Shown: positions 1 through 11,995 of the stretch, piece by piece
Layout: every line of letters begins with the position of its first letter
Position numbering within the stretch: the stretch's first letter is position 1
Assembly (NCBI RefSeq): GCF_030814225.1
Contig: NZ_JAUSUR010000006.1
Coordinates: 211,123 to 275,122 of the forward strand
Source: Breznakia pachnodae
Lineage (GTDB): Bacteria; Bacillota_I; Bacilli_A; Erysipelotrichales; Erysipelotrichaceae
Length of the DNA stretch: 64,000 nucleotides
Direction of reading: 5' to 3'
Program-made: the position numbers and the translations under genes
Notes under the pieces: generated by a model
What the model saw: the letters and a program-made list of their open reading frames with translations, nothing else
Database searches by the model: none
Told to the model about the DNA's origin: nothing

Positions 1-178
1 TGTAGTCATACTCTGCAATCTTCAGTTCTCCATACTCCATTGTTATATAGCCATTATTCTTTATTTCAATACTAGCCTTTTGATTAGTACTGTTATCTTG
101 GACATATATGAAAAAGATACTAATAACTAACGTACATATCAACAGACATAAACCTATTTTCTTTTTATGTTTCCCCAT
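1..178 (-). CDS. Membrane-anchored protein, N-terminal part only
   Basis: Partial gene running off the left edge of the window. The reading frame starts at an ATG at 178 with a GGAGGG ribosome site about ten bases upstream. It opens with a basic stretch (MGKHKKK), then a hydrophobic segment over roughly residues 8-24 and a polar extracytoplasmic start. This looks like an N-terminal membrane anchor or signal peptide. Only about 59 residues are visible, so the function cannot be assigned. The frame is open to the window edge. Confidence 0.6.
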   Translation of the reverse strand, partial: MGKHKKKIGLCLLICTLVISIFFIYVQDNSTNQKASIEIKNNGYITMEYGELKIAEYDY

Positions 179-237
179 CTAACCATTCCCTCCAAATATA
201 CATCTTATTGGTTATTTAACTATCTCTAGTTTATCAC

Positions 238-277
238 AATAAAAAGCAACAATGTATCTTATAAATACAATGCTGCT
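238..277 (-). terminator. Terminator after the HAD phosphatase gene
   Basis: Imperfect hairpin with 13-base arms (AGCAACAATGTAT against ATACAATGCTGCT, two mismatches). On the minus strand it is followed by a T-rich stretch. It lies 53 bases past the stop of the HAD gene. Confidence 0.55.
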
Positions 278-329
278 CTACATCTATCAACTAAAGTTTA
301 GCCAACTGAATGTCACTACCCTTATGATA

Positions 330-1163
330 CTAAATTAATTCATCTAATACGTGTGCAATACCATCTTCATTATTTGATAATGTAATTCTATCAGCAATTT
401 TCTTTAAATCATCTACTGCATTTTCCATTGCGACTCCAATGCCTGCGTAGTCTACCATTGAGATGTCATTATGTCCATCACCAAAGGCAATTGTTTCTTC
501 ACTGCTAATACCCATAGGTAATAATACTGAATCTAATGCTTTAGCTTTATCAATGCCTTTTGCAGTAAATTCAAAGTAGAAGTCAGCAGTAAACATACAG
601 CTAAGTTTATCTTCAAATGGTGCCATAATATCTTTATAGTTTTCTGATAAATACGTTGGATCTGCAGCAGTTAGAATCTTATTGAGTTTATAGTCTAAGA
701 AATCAGCTAAATCATCTTTCTCACATAACTTATAACTTCCTCCACGAGATTCATATTCAATAATATTAATTGATTGTCCTTTCCAAACAATTTCATTATT
801 AAATACATCATTTACATACATATAGTCATCTTTATCAATCATTGGAATTACATCAAATTTCTTTAAGTGCTCCAAAACTGCCTTTCCAGCTTCTACACTC
901 ATTGCTTCATCAAATAGTATCTTATATGTCTGGCAGTCAACCACTCTTGCTCCATTATAAGAGACAAGTAACCCATGGTGTTTTTTCATTTCTAATATTT
1001 CTGCATACTTCATCATCCCTGTTGTTGGTCTTCCTGATGCCAGTATTAACTTTACACCCTTTTCTTGTGCTGATATTAATGAGTCCCTTGTTCTTGGGCT
1101 AATTCCCTTTTCATTGTTTAATAGGGTTCCATCAATATCTAAAATAATTGCTTTTATTGTCAT
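330..1163 (-). CDS. Cof-type HAD-IIB sugar-phosphate phosphatase
   Basis: Predicted cytoplasmic phosphatase of the Cof/HAD-IIB family, which removes phosphate from sugar phosphates and similar small molecules. Motif I (DIDGTLLNNE) lies close to the N-terminus and motif IV (FGDGHNDISM) near residue 235, with the family's large C2-type cap between them. I place the start at the internal ATG at 1163, giving 277 residues, because a GAGGAG ribosome site sits just upstream; the longer frame to 1205 has none. It follows the RpiR regulator of the beta-glucoside locus. This suggests relief of sugar-phosphate stress, but the exact substrate is not readable from the sequence. Confidence 0.85.
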   Translation of the reverse strand: MTIKAIILDIDGTLLNNEKGISPRTRDSLISAQEKGVKLILASGRPTTGMMKYAEILEMKKHHGLLVSYNGARVVDCQTYKILFDEAMSVEAGKAVLEHLKKFDVIPMIDKDDYMYVNDVFNNEIVWKGQSINIIEYESRGGSYKLCEKDDLADFLDYKLNKILTAADPTYLSENYKDIMAPFEDKLSCMFTADFYFEFTAKGIDKAKALDSVLLPMGISSEETIAFGDGHNDISMVDYAGIGVAMENAVDDLKKIADRITLSNNEDGIAHVLDELI

Positions 1164-1246
1164 AACTAACCACTCCTCTCGCTTACGATTATAGCATTTA
1201 ATCATAATAAAAAAGGCAAATTAAGATATCTTGAAATGAAATTCTC

Positions 1247-1294
1247 AAATAAAAAAGAATTGAAATAATAATTTGAGAAATTATTTCAATTCTT
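1247..1294 (-). terminator. Terminator overlapping the rpiR stop
   Basis: A 14-base perfect inverted repeat (AAGAATTGAAATAA at 1255-1268, TTATTTCAATTCTT at 1281-1294). On the minus strand it is followed by a T-run (plus-strand A-run 1247-1256). The right arm contains the stop codon of the RpiR gene. Confidence 0.8.
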
Positions 1295-2132
1295 TATTAA
1301 TTTTCTTATAATTTTCTAATTTATATTTGATGTTTCTTTCATAGTCTTTATTGAAATAAACAGAATATAATGTGTCAAATATATAAAGTAGTGACAGTCT
1401 TGTCGAGAATGAAGATATTTTATTATAATGATCTTCTGCAGAAGCAAAATAGATTTTATGTTTTGCATATTTATTCAAAGGATTGTCTTGTGTAGAAGTA
1501 ATCAAAACAATATCAACATTGTTTTCGTATAATATCTTTGTTATTGCGCTGATTACTTGACCTCTTCCACCAAACGATACAATGATAGCAATGTGATCCT
1601 GATCACTATTTGCTGCTGATAGATTTTGAATATAGTCTTCTTCAGGAACATTGATCATTACCCCAATTTCCTGCATCTGAAACTTGAAATTTTTGGCAAA
1701 GAATAAATTAGCAGATGCAGTATATACATCGATCATTTTTGCTTTATGTAGTTCTTTACCTACTTCGACTAATACTTCAGGGTCAACATAACTGATTGTT
1801 TCATCAACTGTACTCTTATATATCTTCCCCAAGTTTTGCATCATTTGAAATGGTGTATCACTTTCTAAAATTGGATAATCAAAATCAATATCTGCATTTT
1901 CATTGTTCATCTTTAAGGTAGATACAAGTTCAATCTTTAGCTCTCCTAATCCACTTAATCCAAGCTTATTTACTAGTCGATAAATTGTAGCGACTGAAAC
2001 AAATGATTCAGCAGCTATTTCATTAGGTCTATAGTTAATGATTTTTTCAGGATTTGCCATTATGAAATCAACAAGTGTTTTTTCATTGTTGGTTAAATCT
2101 TTTAGCTGTGATATCTTGGTTAAAACATTCAT
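1281..2132 (-). CDS. RpiR-family transcriptional regulator
   Basis: A 283-residue regulator with an N-terminal HTH_6 domain (about residues 1-77; recognition region near SFVSVATIYRLVNKLGL) and a C-terminal SIS phosphosugar-binding domain (about 105-245). RpiR proteins sense a sugar phosphate through the SIS domain and control sugar genes. It sits just downstream of the phospho-glucosidase operon but is separated from it by a hairpin terminator, so it probably has its own transcript. An AAGAGG ribosome site precedes the ATG. Control of the neighbouring beta-glucoside genes is an inference from position. Confidence 0.85.
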   Translation of the reverse strand: MNVLTKISQLKDLTNNEKTLVDFIMANPEKIINYRPNEIAAESFVSVATIYRLVNKLGLSGLGELKIELVSTLKMNNENADIDFDYPILESDTPFQMMQNLGKIYKSTVDETISYVDPEVLVEVGKELHKAKMIDVYTASANLFFAKNFKFQMQEIGVMINVPEEDYIQNLSAANSDQDHIAIIVSFGGRGQVISAITKILYENNVDIVLITSTQDNPLNKYAKHKIYFASAEDHYNKISSFSTRLSLLYIFDTLYSVYFNKDYERNIKYKLENYKKINKELK

Positions 2133-2185
2133 GGATAGACCTCTTTCTTTTATCTATTACTATAATATCAATAATCAATACAAAT

Positions 2186-2218
2186 AAAAAGAAACATTTC
2201 AATTTGATGTTTCTTTTT
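2186..2218 (-). terminator. Terminator of the beta-glucoside operon
   Basis: Perfect 12-base inverted repeat (AAAAAGAAACAT, then ATGTTTCTTTTT, loop of 9) immediately after the last GH1 gene. It is A/T-flanked on both sides, so it may work in both directions. Confidence 0.8.
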
Positions 2219-2223
2219 ATATA

Positions 2224-3642
<1,419 letters not shown>

Positions 3643-3648
3643 TCAAAA

Positions 3649-6493
<2,845 letters not shown>

Positions 6494-6560
6494 ATAATTC
6501 TCCTCGTACTTGTCTAGTATATATATGCAAACAATAAAGGCGCCTTTTTATTGTATTTGC

Positions 6561-6608
6561 CAAAAATAAAACCTCATACAATACACCTATCCCGTGCCTT
6601 GTATGAGG
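6561..6608 (-). terminator. Conditional terminator between licT and EIIBC
   Basis: Perfect 10-base stem (CCTCATACAA / TTGTATGAGG, loop of 17). On the minus strand it is followed by TTTTATTTTT. The upstream arm shares bases with the 3' side of the RAT at 6606-6632. Forming one should therefore block the other, the arrangement expected of a LicT/BglG-controlled terminator. Confidence 0.85.
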
Positions 6609-6632
6609 TAATGCCCTACTGGTAACAATCCT
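6606..6632 (-). promoter_or_regulatory. RAT antiterminator element 2 (LicT binding site)
   Basis: On the minus strand the RNA reads AGGATTGTTACC, a 4-base loop, then GGGCATTACCT. This matches the BglG/LicT ribonucleic antiterminator pattern (GGATTGTTAC ... GGCAnnACC). The licT stop codon TAG is inside the loop of this element. The 3' side overlaps the terminator stem. The core is shared with the RAT at 8014-8040. Confidence 0.85.
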
Positions 6633-7452
6633 CTCTTGAACATAACCGATTCACATGAAGCATCAAATATAATAACTCTTCATCATTCGGTTCCCATCCA
6701 ATTTCGATTTTTAAATATTCTTTAATTTCCTTTACACATAAATAGGTATCTGGAAATTCATCTTTAATTGATTCAAATAGTTTGGTATTTTCACTACTGA
6801 TTGCAGTATTAGAATCTTGTCTTTTTAATAAATACTGCAAGTGGGTCACAAACCTTGAATAATTAAAACTATTGCGATTAATCTTCTGATTTCTTTGCTT
6901 CTCTATAATCTCTGTTACTTCATCATTAATCTTTTCACGATCATATCCAACATTGGAAGAAATGTATCGTTCTTCTGCATTAATGAAATGAATTGCAATA
7001 CTGATTGCTTCACTTTGAGGCAAGTGTATCTTTAATTCTCTTTCAATAAACTTTAGAGATATTGTTCCAATCTCTACCTCGGTAGGATATAAATGCTGAA
7101 CATCATAATGTAATGGATTATTTGCAATAATTCCTTTTTTATATCGTTCAATTGAAAAATTAATATGATCTGCAAGTGTAAATACTAAATTTGGATTTAA
7201 CTCGCTTTTAATTCTTCTTTTCGCAAAATCAATAATATCCGAACTGACTTCAAATATCTTCTCATCAATCTCATTTAATAATCCCAGATACTTCTTATCT
7301 ATTCCATAATAGGTTCTCTTAATAATACTCAGGTCTTTCAAATCGTAAGGTATGGGAGTATATCCAATCCCACTTCCAAAGGCTATTAATTCATGTCCTT
7401 GACTATCCAGACAAATAGCTACATTGTTATTTATCTTTTTTATAACTTTCAT
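6616..7452 (-). CDS. licT: BglG/LicT-family transcriptional antiterminator
   Basis: A 278-residue antiterminator. Residues 1-56 form the RNA-binding CAT domain (MKVIKKINNNVAICLD, then GSGIGY). Two PRD domains follow (about 70-170 and 175-278) with the expected regulatory histidines, for example in ADHINF, AIHFIN, VTHLQY and LMLHVNR. PTS phosphorylation of these histidines controls dimerisation and RAT binding. It lies between EIIA and EIIBC, with one RAT upstream of the operon and another at its own stop codon. An AAAGGGG ribosome site supports the start. Confidence 0.93.
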   Translation of the reverse strand: MKVIKKINNNVAICLDSQGHELIAFGSGIGYTPIPYDLKDLSIIKRTYYGIDKKYLGLLNEIDEKIFEVSSDIIDFAKRRIKSELNPNLVFTLADHINFSIERYKKGIIANNPLHYDVQHLYPTEVEIGTISLKFIERELKIHLPQSEAISIAIHFINAEERYISSNVGYDREKINDEVTEIIEKQRNQKINRNSFNYSRFVTHLQYLLKRQDSNTAISSENTKLFESIKDEFPDTYLCVKEIKEYLKIEIGWEPNDEELLYLMLHVNRLCSREDCYQ

Positions 7453-7467
7453 GTATATAACCCCTTT

Positions 7468-7950
7468 TTACTTTTCTACTTCGATAACAATATTTTCACC
7501 TTTCCTCACACTATCATTCCCAATTACAGTAATTCCTTTATCATCAGCATCCGTTATAATCATTGGTGTTGTAAGATCAATTCCCTTACTGTTCATAAAC
7601 TCTAAATCAACTTTCACAAGTGAATCACCTTTCGATATTCTATCACCAACTTTAACCAATACCTCAAACCCCTCTCCTTTGAGTTTAACGGTATCTAAGC
7701 CAATATGCAAGAGCAGTTCAATACCACATAGCGCTTTCATTCCTACAGCATGCTTTGAATCAGGAACCATCACAATTTCCCCATCACATGGTGCGATAAC
7801 TACGCCATCAATGTTTTGAAACGCAACACCTTCACCCATCATCTTCGAAGCAAATACTTTATCATTTACTTCTTCTAAAGCAATTTGCTTACCATTAACT
7901 GGCGAATATATATTGTAGTCAATATCTTTCTTTCTAAATAACTTAAACAT
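7468..7950 (-). CDS. PTS glucose-type EIIA, stand-alone
   Basis: A 160-residue single-domain EIIA of the glucose/beta-glucoside (Crr) type. The phospho-accepting His is H82 in LHIGLDTV and the supporting His is H67 in SKHAVG. It passes phosphate from HPr to the separate EIIB domains and is the first gene of the operon, 15 bases before licT. It probably serves the EIIBC at 5102-6493 and could also serve the EIIBC at 11996-13369, which also lacks an EIIA. A TAGGAGA ribosome site precedes the ATG. Confidence 0.92.
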   Translation of the reverse strand: MFKLFRKKDIDYNIYSPVNGKQIALEEVNDKVFASKMMGEGVAFQNIDGVVIAPCDGEIVMVPDSKHAVGMKALCGIELLLHIGLDTVKLKGEGFEVLVKVGDRISKGDSLVKVDLEFMNSKGIDLTTPMIITDADDKGITVIGNDSVRKGENIVIEVEK

Positions 7951-7968
7951 CTTTTTTCTCCTAAACGT

Positions 7969-8031
7969 AAAAAAAACTCCAAAAGCACCCCAAATAGAAA
8001 TCCCATTCAGTATAGTAATGCCTCAAAGAGT
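7969..8031 (-). terminator. Leader terminator of the beta-glucoside operon (weak)
   Basis: On the minus strand the arms ACTC-TTT-GAGGCA and TGCTTT-TG-GAGT can pair around an internal loop and are followed by eight T residues. The upstream arm lies inside the RAT at 8014-8040, so the two folds would be exclusive. Several pairs are G-T, so confidence is moderate. Confidence 0.5.
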
Positions 8032-8040
8032 AACAATCTA
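8014..8040 (-). promoter_or_regulatory. RAT antiterminator element 1, operon leader
   Basis: Minus-strand RNA TAGATTGTTACTC, loop TTT, GAGGCATTACTA. It shares the core ATTGTTAC and GGCATTAC with the RAT at 6606-6632. The outer and inner paired bases differ between the two but stay complementary (TAG/CTA against AGG/CCT; CTC/GAG against CC/GG). It starts about 20 bases downstream of the predicted -10 box. Confidence 0.85.
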
Positions 8041-8058
8041 ATATTTGTTTGTACTTAC

Positions 8059-8087
8059 ATCTTAGGTTAACTTTTTAATTTTGTCAA
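8059..8087 (-). promoter_or_regulatory. Promoter of the EIIA-licT-EIIBC-GH1 operon
   Basis: Minus-strand TTGACA at 8087-8082, exactly 17 bases, then TAAGAT at 8064-8059. This is a strong housekeeping-type promoter placed just upstream of the first RAT, as expected for antitermination control. Confidence 0.8.
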
Positions 8088-8148
8088 CAGAGTTCTTGAA
8101 ATTTCATCAAAAAATCATGAGAAACCGTGATAATTCTATCATAATTGA

Positions 8149-8712
8149 TTAAGAAAAACTGCGATTATATCCAAAGCATTCCCTGTATAAAAGCCTTCCT
8201 ATATAGTTGTGAAATCGATATTCTTTATCACGGTAGAATTCATTCCAATAGCTAATCATTCTATTATATCCTCTATTTACAATTGCCTTATTATTTAGAC
8301 AAAATTCAATAATATCGCTATTGTCCCTTCCTTTTAAGTAATCATAAGTAGTATACAAAATTTCTATAACATACTCATCACAAAGCTTTACAATGAAAGG
8401 AATTGCCCAGTAAGGAAAATCAATTTCCAATAGTTTCTTTAAATATTTTTCTCTAATAAAACCCTCGCAGCTTCTTGTATAAATACAACATAAGATAATC
8501 TTTTGTGTTTCAGTTAGTTGGTGATATATAGTATCATCTACATCTATAAAATACATTCGATATGGTATTCTAACCGTTTCATCTTTTAAATTATATTCAA
8601 TCATATCTCCATAAAATGCAGAAGAAACGTTATTAAAGGTTTTAGAAGGAATTAATTCTGAAACTATTTTCAAGTCTGAATTTAATTTAACAGGGAATGA
8701 ATTGTAAAACAT
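8149..8712 (-). CDS. Uncharacterised 187-residue protein
   Basis: Not recognised. It is soluble, with no signal peptide or membrane segment. It is rich in aromatic residues and has a basic C-terminal stretch. An N-terminal part (about 1-65) of beta-like character is followed by a mostly helical part. The segment TETQKIILCCIYTRSCEGFI is notable. A strong AAGGAGG ribosome site precedes the ATG at 8712. It follows another unknown gene (8797-9198) on the same strand with an 84-base gap and is not obviously part of the beta-glucoside operon. Confidence 0.7.
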   Translation of the reverse strand: MFYNSFPVKLNSDLKIVSELIPSKTFNNVSSAFYGDMIEYNLKDETVRIPYRMYFIDVDDTIYHQLTETQKIILCCIYTRSCEGFIREKYLKKLLEIDFPYWAIPFIVKLCDEYVIEILYTTYDYLKGRDNSDIIEFCLNNKAIVNRGYNRMISYWNEFYRDKEYRFHNYIGRLLYRECFGYNRSFS

Positions 8713-8796
8713 TAAAAACCTCCTTATCTTTTATTATCATTTATTTTCTCTATATCTAGTTGTATCAGTTATTACATTAATTATATGAATTTAAAT

Positions 8797-9198
8797 TTAG
8801 AGAAATATAACTATACATTTTCCATTTCTAGTTTTTTCAAAATCATATCTAATACTTTTATTATAGATATCACTATTGTAATACCATACGGTATTTGGAT
8901 AATCATATGGAAACGGATCCTTGCGTATAGCAGTCCCCTTAATTTTTTTTACTTCATTTTTTGTTAATCCTATTTTGACTCCATCAACTTCATGGCTGAA
9001 TGGAGCTTCAAAGCGAATAGTATCTAATAAAAGTGGAGTTCCTTTAAAAAATAGTTGCACTCCTTCTACGTATTTTATAAATTCATAACTATATCCACTC
9101 TTTTCATAATGTTCAAGTTCTATTGATTCATTTAATCGATTTTCAACCTCTGCAATTGTCATACCAATTTTTAGTTGCAAGAATAATTCTTCTTTCAT
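8797..9198 (-). CDS. Uncharacterised 133-residue protein with two GMTxxEV-type repeats
   Basis: Not assigned to a family with certainty. It is soluble and lacks a signal peptide. It contains KIGMTIAEVENRL near residue 11 and KIGLTKNEVKKIKG near residue 76. Both resemble the glycine-methionine/leucine-threonine-xx-EV helix start seen in BamE/BLIP-like folds, here duplicated. Inference: two tandem small alpha/beta units. An AAGGTAAC ribosome site lies upstream. Small soluble proteins of this sort sometimes act as immunity or inhibitor proteins, but nothing nearby confirms that. Confidence 0.6.
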   Translation of the reverse strand: MKEELFLQLKIGMTIAEVENRLNESIELEHYEKSGYSYEFIKYVEGVQLFFKGTPLLLDTIRFEAPFSHEVDGVKIGLTKNEVKKIKGTAIRKDPFPYDYPNTVWYYNSDIYNKSIRYDFEKTRNGKCIVIFL

Positions 9199-9449
9199 TT
9201 TTCAGTTACCTTTCAATTAATTCATTTCATTCAATATAACCAATAATTTCTTACTGATGTTATACCATTTTGATTAGCTATCATACAAATTTTAACCCAT
9301 TAAACTAATGATTTTTTTCCAATAAGTTTAAATATTATGCAACTATTATTTAATATACACTTTCTAACTCATTCTATTTCATTTCCATAAGAAAGTAAAG
9401 ACACCTAGAATACTTAATTAGTCGTTATTTTAATATATTTAAACATAAA
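9199..9449. other. Intergenic region, nothing recognised
   Basis: AT-rich stretch between the 133-residue protein gene and the ABC transporter terminator. No reading frame with a ribosome site, repeat or promoter could be supported. Confidence 0.5.
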
Positions 9450-9475
9450 AGAAGACAAATTTATATTTGTCTTCT
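9450..9475 (-). terminator. Terminator of the ABC transporter gene
   Basis: Perfect 11-base inverted repeat (AGAAGACAAAT / ATTTGTCTTCT, loop of 4) just after the ABC gene stop. On the minus strand it is followed by a T-rich stretch. Confidence 0.8.
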
Positions 9476-9486
9476 CATACCTTTAT

Positions 9487-11832
9487 CTATTCACTTCTTA
9501 ACGCCTCTACTGGATCTTTTTTCGCCGCCATCTTAGCCGGAATAAATCCACCAATCATTGTAAGAATAACACTTAATGCTACTAGTCCAATTGCAACAAC
9601 TGGATCTAGCTGAGCAATATTAGCCAAATCAGTCATTCCTTCAAGAACTGAGTTTACTGGGAATGTCAGTAAATATGCAATCAAAATTCCTAACAATCCT
9701 GAACATGTTCCTATGATAAATGTTTCTGCATTGAACACACGTGTAATATCTTTCTTACGTGCTCCAAGTGAACGCAGTACACCAATTTCTCGTGTTCTTT
9801 CCAGTACGGAAATATAAATGATGATTCCAATCATAATCATTGATACAACCAGCGAGATTGCCGCAAAGGCTACTAATACAATGGTAATTGCACTCATGAT
9901 ACTACCTGATAGAGTTGTAATCATTTCTGCCATATCAGTATATTGAATTTGATCTGTATCCGCTAATCCATCATTCCAATCATCCAAGTATTCCGTTATT
10001 TTCTCTTTTGAATCAAAATCAACAGGATAAATAGATATTGAAGTTGGAACTGATGAAGCACCCAATTGTGCTAACACATCATCTTTGGTTTGTGTGCTTC
10101 CTAGTGAACTAGTATTTCTACCACCCATTGTGCTTCCAGAACTATCATTTGAAGAAAATACAGAACCATTCAATACATTATAGTCTGCTGCCTCTTGTGC
10201 AAGCACAACTTCTGATTGTTTTGCATTTTCAATAAATTTCTTAGCTAAATCATCAGAATAAGCGATTCCTGTTGATAAGCCAGAAACATTTGTATCTTCT
10301 TTGATTCTAATAATTCCTGTTACAGTTAAGGTTTCTGCATTTTCAGAATTATATAAATCAGATAAATCAGTAGGTGTACCATTTACAACATAATAATCTC
10401 CAGATTTTGTATAGTAATCATCATTGTATAATAACTTGTATTCTGTTCCTACGATATCATCAAACTTAATTTCTTCATCATCTGAAGTAAGTCCTAATTC
10501 GTTTAATATAGATACATCAACCTGATTGTATTCATCTACAATTAATACAATATCATTTGTATCTTTTGGTAGTGAACCAGCAAGTACATCATAATTTTCT
10601 TCTAGAAAATCACTATCAGTACTTTCACTTTTACTTGGATAAGTTGAGAAACCTGCAGTTGATTGATTTACTGAGGTTGCCTTTCCATCTTCCATTTTTA
10701 AAATATTCATATTTACACTACGAGTATAAGAAATTCCATCAATTAAAGATGAATCCATATCTTCCACATAATCTACATACTCTTCAGTAATCGTATTTGT
10801 ATGAGTTACATTATTTTCAGACGAGTCATATGAATACACTACTTCATCTTTAGGATACTCAACTGCTTCTTCCTCATCATTACCCATCGCTGACATATCA
10901 ATATTCATTGCTGTCTGAGTAATTTGAATTGGATAGTTTGATAAGGTCCCTTTTTCATATTCACTGATTTGAATATCAAATCCATTGGATAATGCAAGAA
11001 CTAATGCTACACCAATAATTCCAATACTGGAAGCGAACGAAGTTAATGCTGTTCGCCATTTCTTGGCCAGAATATTCTTTCCTGATAACTTTAACGCAGT
11101 AAAGAAACTCATACTTGTTTTCTTTGGGTTGTAGTTATCTACTTCATCTTTTTCACTGTAAGGATCACTGTCACTTACTACTGAACCATCTGACAATTCC
11201 ACAATACGATCTGCGTAACTTTTTGCCAAGTCTGGATTATGAGTAACCATAACTACTAACTTATCTTTCGCTATTTCGCTAATTAAATCCATGATTTGAA
11301 CACTTGTTTCGCTATCAAGTGCTCCAGTTGGTTCATCCGCTAATATAATATCCGGATTATTTACCAATGCTCTTGCAATGGCGACTCTTTGCATCTGTCC
11401 ACCAGATAATTGATTTGGTTTCTTTTTCGCATGTTCTTTAAGTCCTACACGCTCTAATACTTCAAGTGCTCTTTCTTTTTTCTCAGACATTGAAATTCCA
11501 GATAAGGTCATACTCATTTCAATATTATCTAGAATATTTAAGTGAGGTATCAGATTATAACTCTGGAATACAAATCCCACACTGTTATTTCGATAGGCAT
11601 CCCAATCAGAATCTTTAAAGTTTTTTGTGGATCTGCCATTGATAATCAAATCACCACTATCGTATTGATCCAATCCTCCAAGTATATTTAATAATGTTGT
11701 TTTACCACTACCACTTTGTCCCAGTATTGCAACAAACTCATTTGCGCGAAAACTTAAATCTATTTCGTTTAATGCAACTTGAGTAAAATCTCCAGTTGTA
11801 TATGTTTTCTTAATCTTTTTTAACTGAATCAT
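9487..11832 (-). CDS. MacB-like ABC transporter, fused ATPase and FtsX-type permease
   Basis: A 781-residue fusion. The ATPase domain spans about 1-225, with Walker A GQSGSGKTT, signature LSGGQMQRVAIARAL, Walker B IILADEP and the switch His in MVTHNPD. A first membrane segment at about 258-282 is followed by a large serine-rich external domain (about 285-650). Three C-terminal membrane segments of FtsX type end at LRSE. MacB-type mechanotransmission proteins export peptides or lipoproteins or sense cell-wall agents, rather than moving solutes through a central pore. It is a single-gene unit with its own terminator; no two-component system is adjacent. The substrate is unknown. Confidence 0.88.
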   Translation of the reverse strand: MIQLKKIKKTYTTGDFTQVALNEIDLSFRANEFVAILGQSGSGKTTLLNILGGLDQYDSGDLIINGRSTKNFKDSDWDAYRNNSVGFVFQSYNLIPHLNILDNIEMSMTLSGISMSEKKERALEVLERVGLKEHAKKKPNQLSGGQMQRVAIARALVNNPDIILADEPTGALDSETSVQIMDLISEIAKDKLVVMVTHNPDLAKSYADRIVELSDGSVVSDSDPYSEKDEVDNYNPKKTSMSFFTALKLSGKNILAKKWRTALTSFASSIGIIGVALVLALSNGFDIQISEYEKGTLSNYPIQITQTAMNIDMSAMGNDEEEAVEYPKDEVVYSYDSSENNVTHTNTITEEYVDYVEDMDSSLIDGISYTRSVNMNILKMEDGKATSVNQSTAGFSTYPSKSESTDSDFLEENYDVLAGSLPKDTNDIVLIVDEYNQVDVSILNELGLTSDDEEIKFDDIVGTEYKLLYNDDYYTKSGDYYVVNGTPTDLSDLYNSENAETLTVTGIIRIKEDTNVSGLSTGIAYSDDLAKKFIENAKQSEVVLAQEAADYNVLNGSVFSSNDSSGSTMGGRNTSSLGSTQTKDDVLAQLGASSVPTSISIYPVDFDSKEKITEYLDDWNDGLADTDQIQYTDMAEMITTLSGSIMSAITIVLVAFAAISLVVSMIMIGIIIYISVLERTREIGVLRSLGARKKDITRVFNAETFIIGTCSGLLGILIAYLLTFPVNSVLEGMTDLANIAQLDPVVAIGLVALSVILTMIGGFIPAKMAAKKDPVEALRSE

Positions 11833-11936
11833 GATAACTACCTCTCTTTATAATCAACAGTATAAAAGATGTTTTTAAACTAAACATTAAACGAATATGA
11901 ACTCAGTATGAACTTTACAAATTAGATGTTACATGT

Positions 11937-11972
11937 AAAATGACACCCTACATTTACATAAGATGTCATTTT
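11937..11972 (-). terminator. Terminator after the second EIIBC gene
   Basis: Inverted repeat AAAATGACA / TGTCATTTT with an 18-base loop, 24 bases beyond the EIIBC stop. T-rich ends on both strands suggest it may work in both directions. Confidence 0.65.
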
Positions 11973-11995
11973 TTATACTAATTAAACTATATATA

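Noticed and set aside
8100..8148. CcpA cre site upstream of the beta-glucoside promoter
   Set aside because: The best stretch (around AAACCGTGATA) does not fit the cre consensus spacing.
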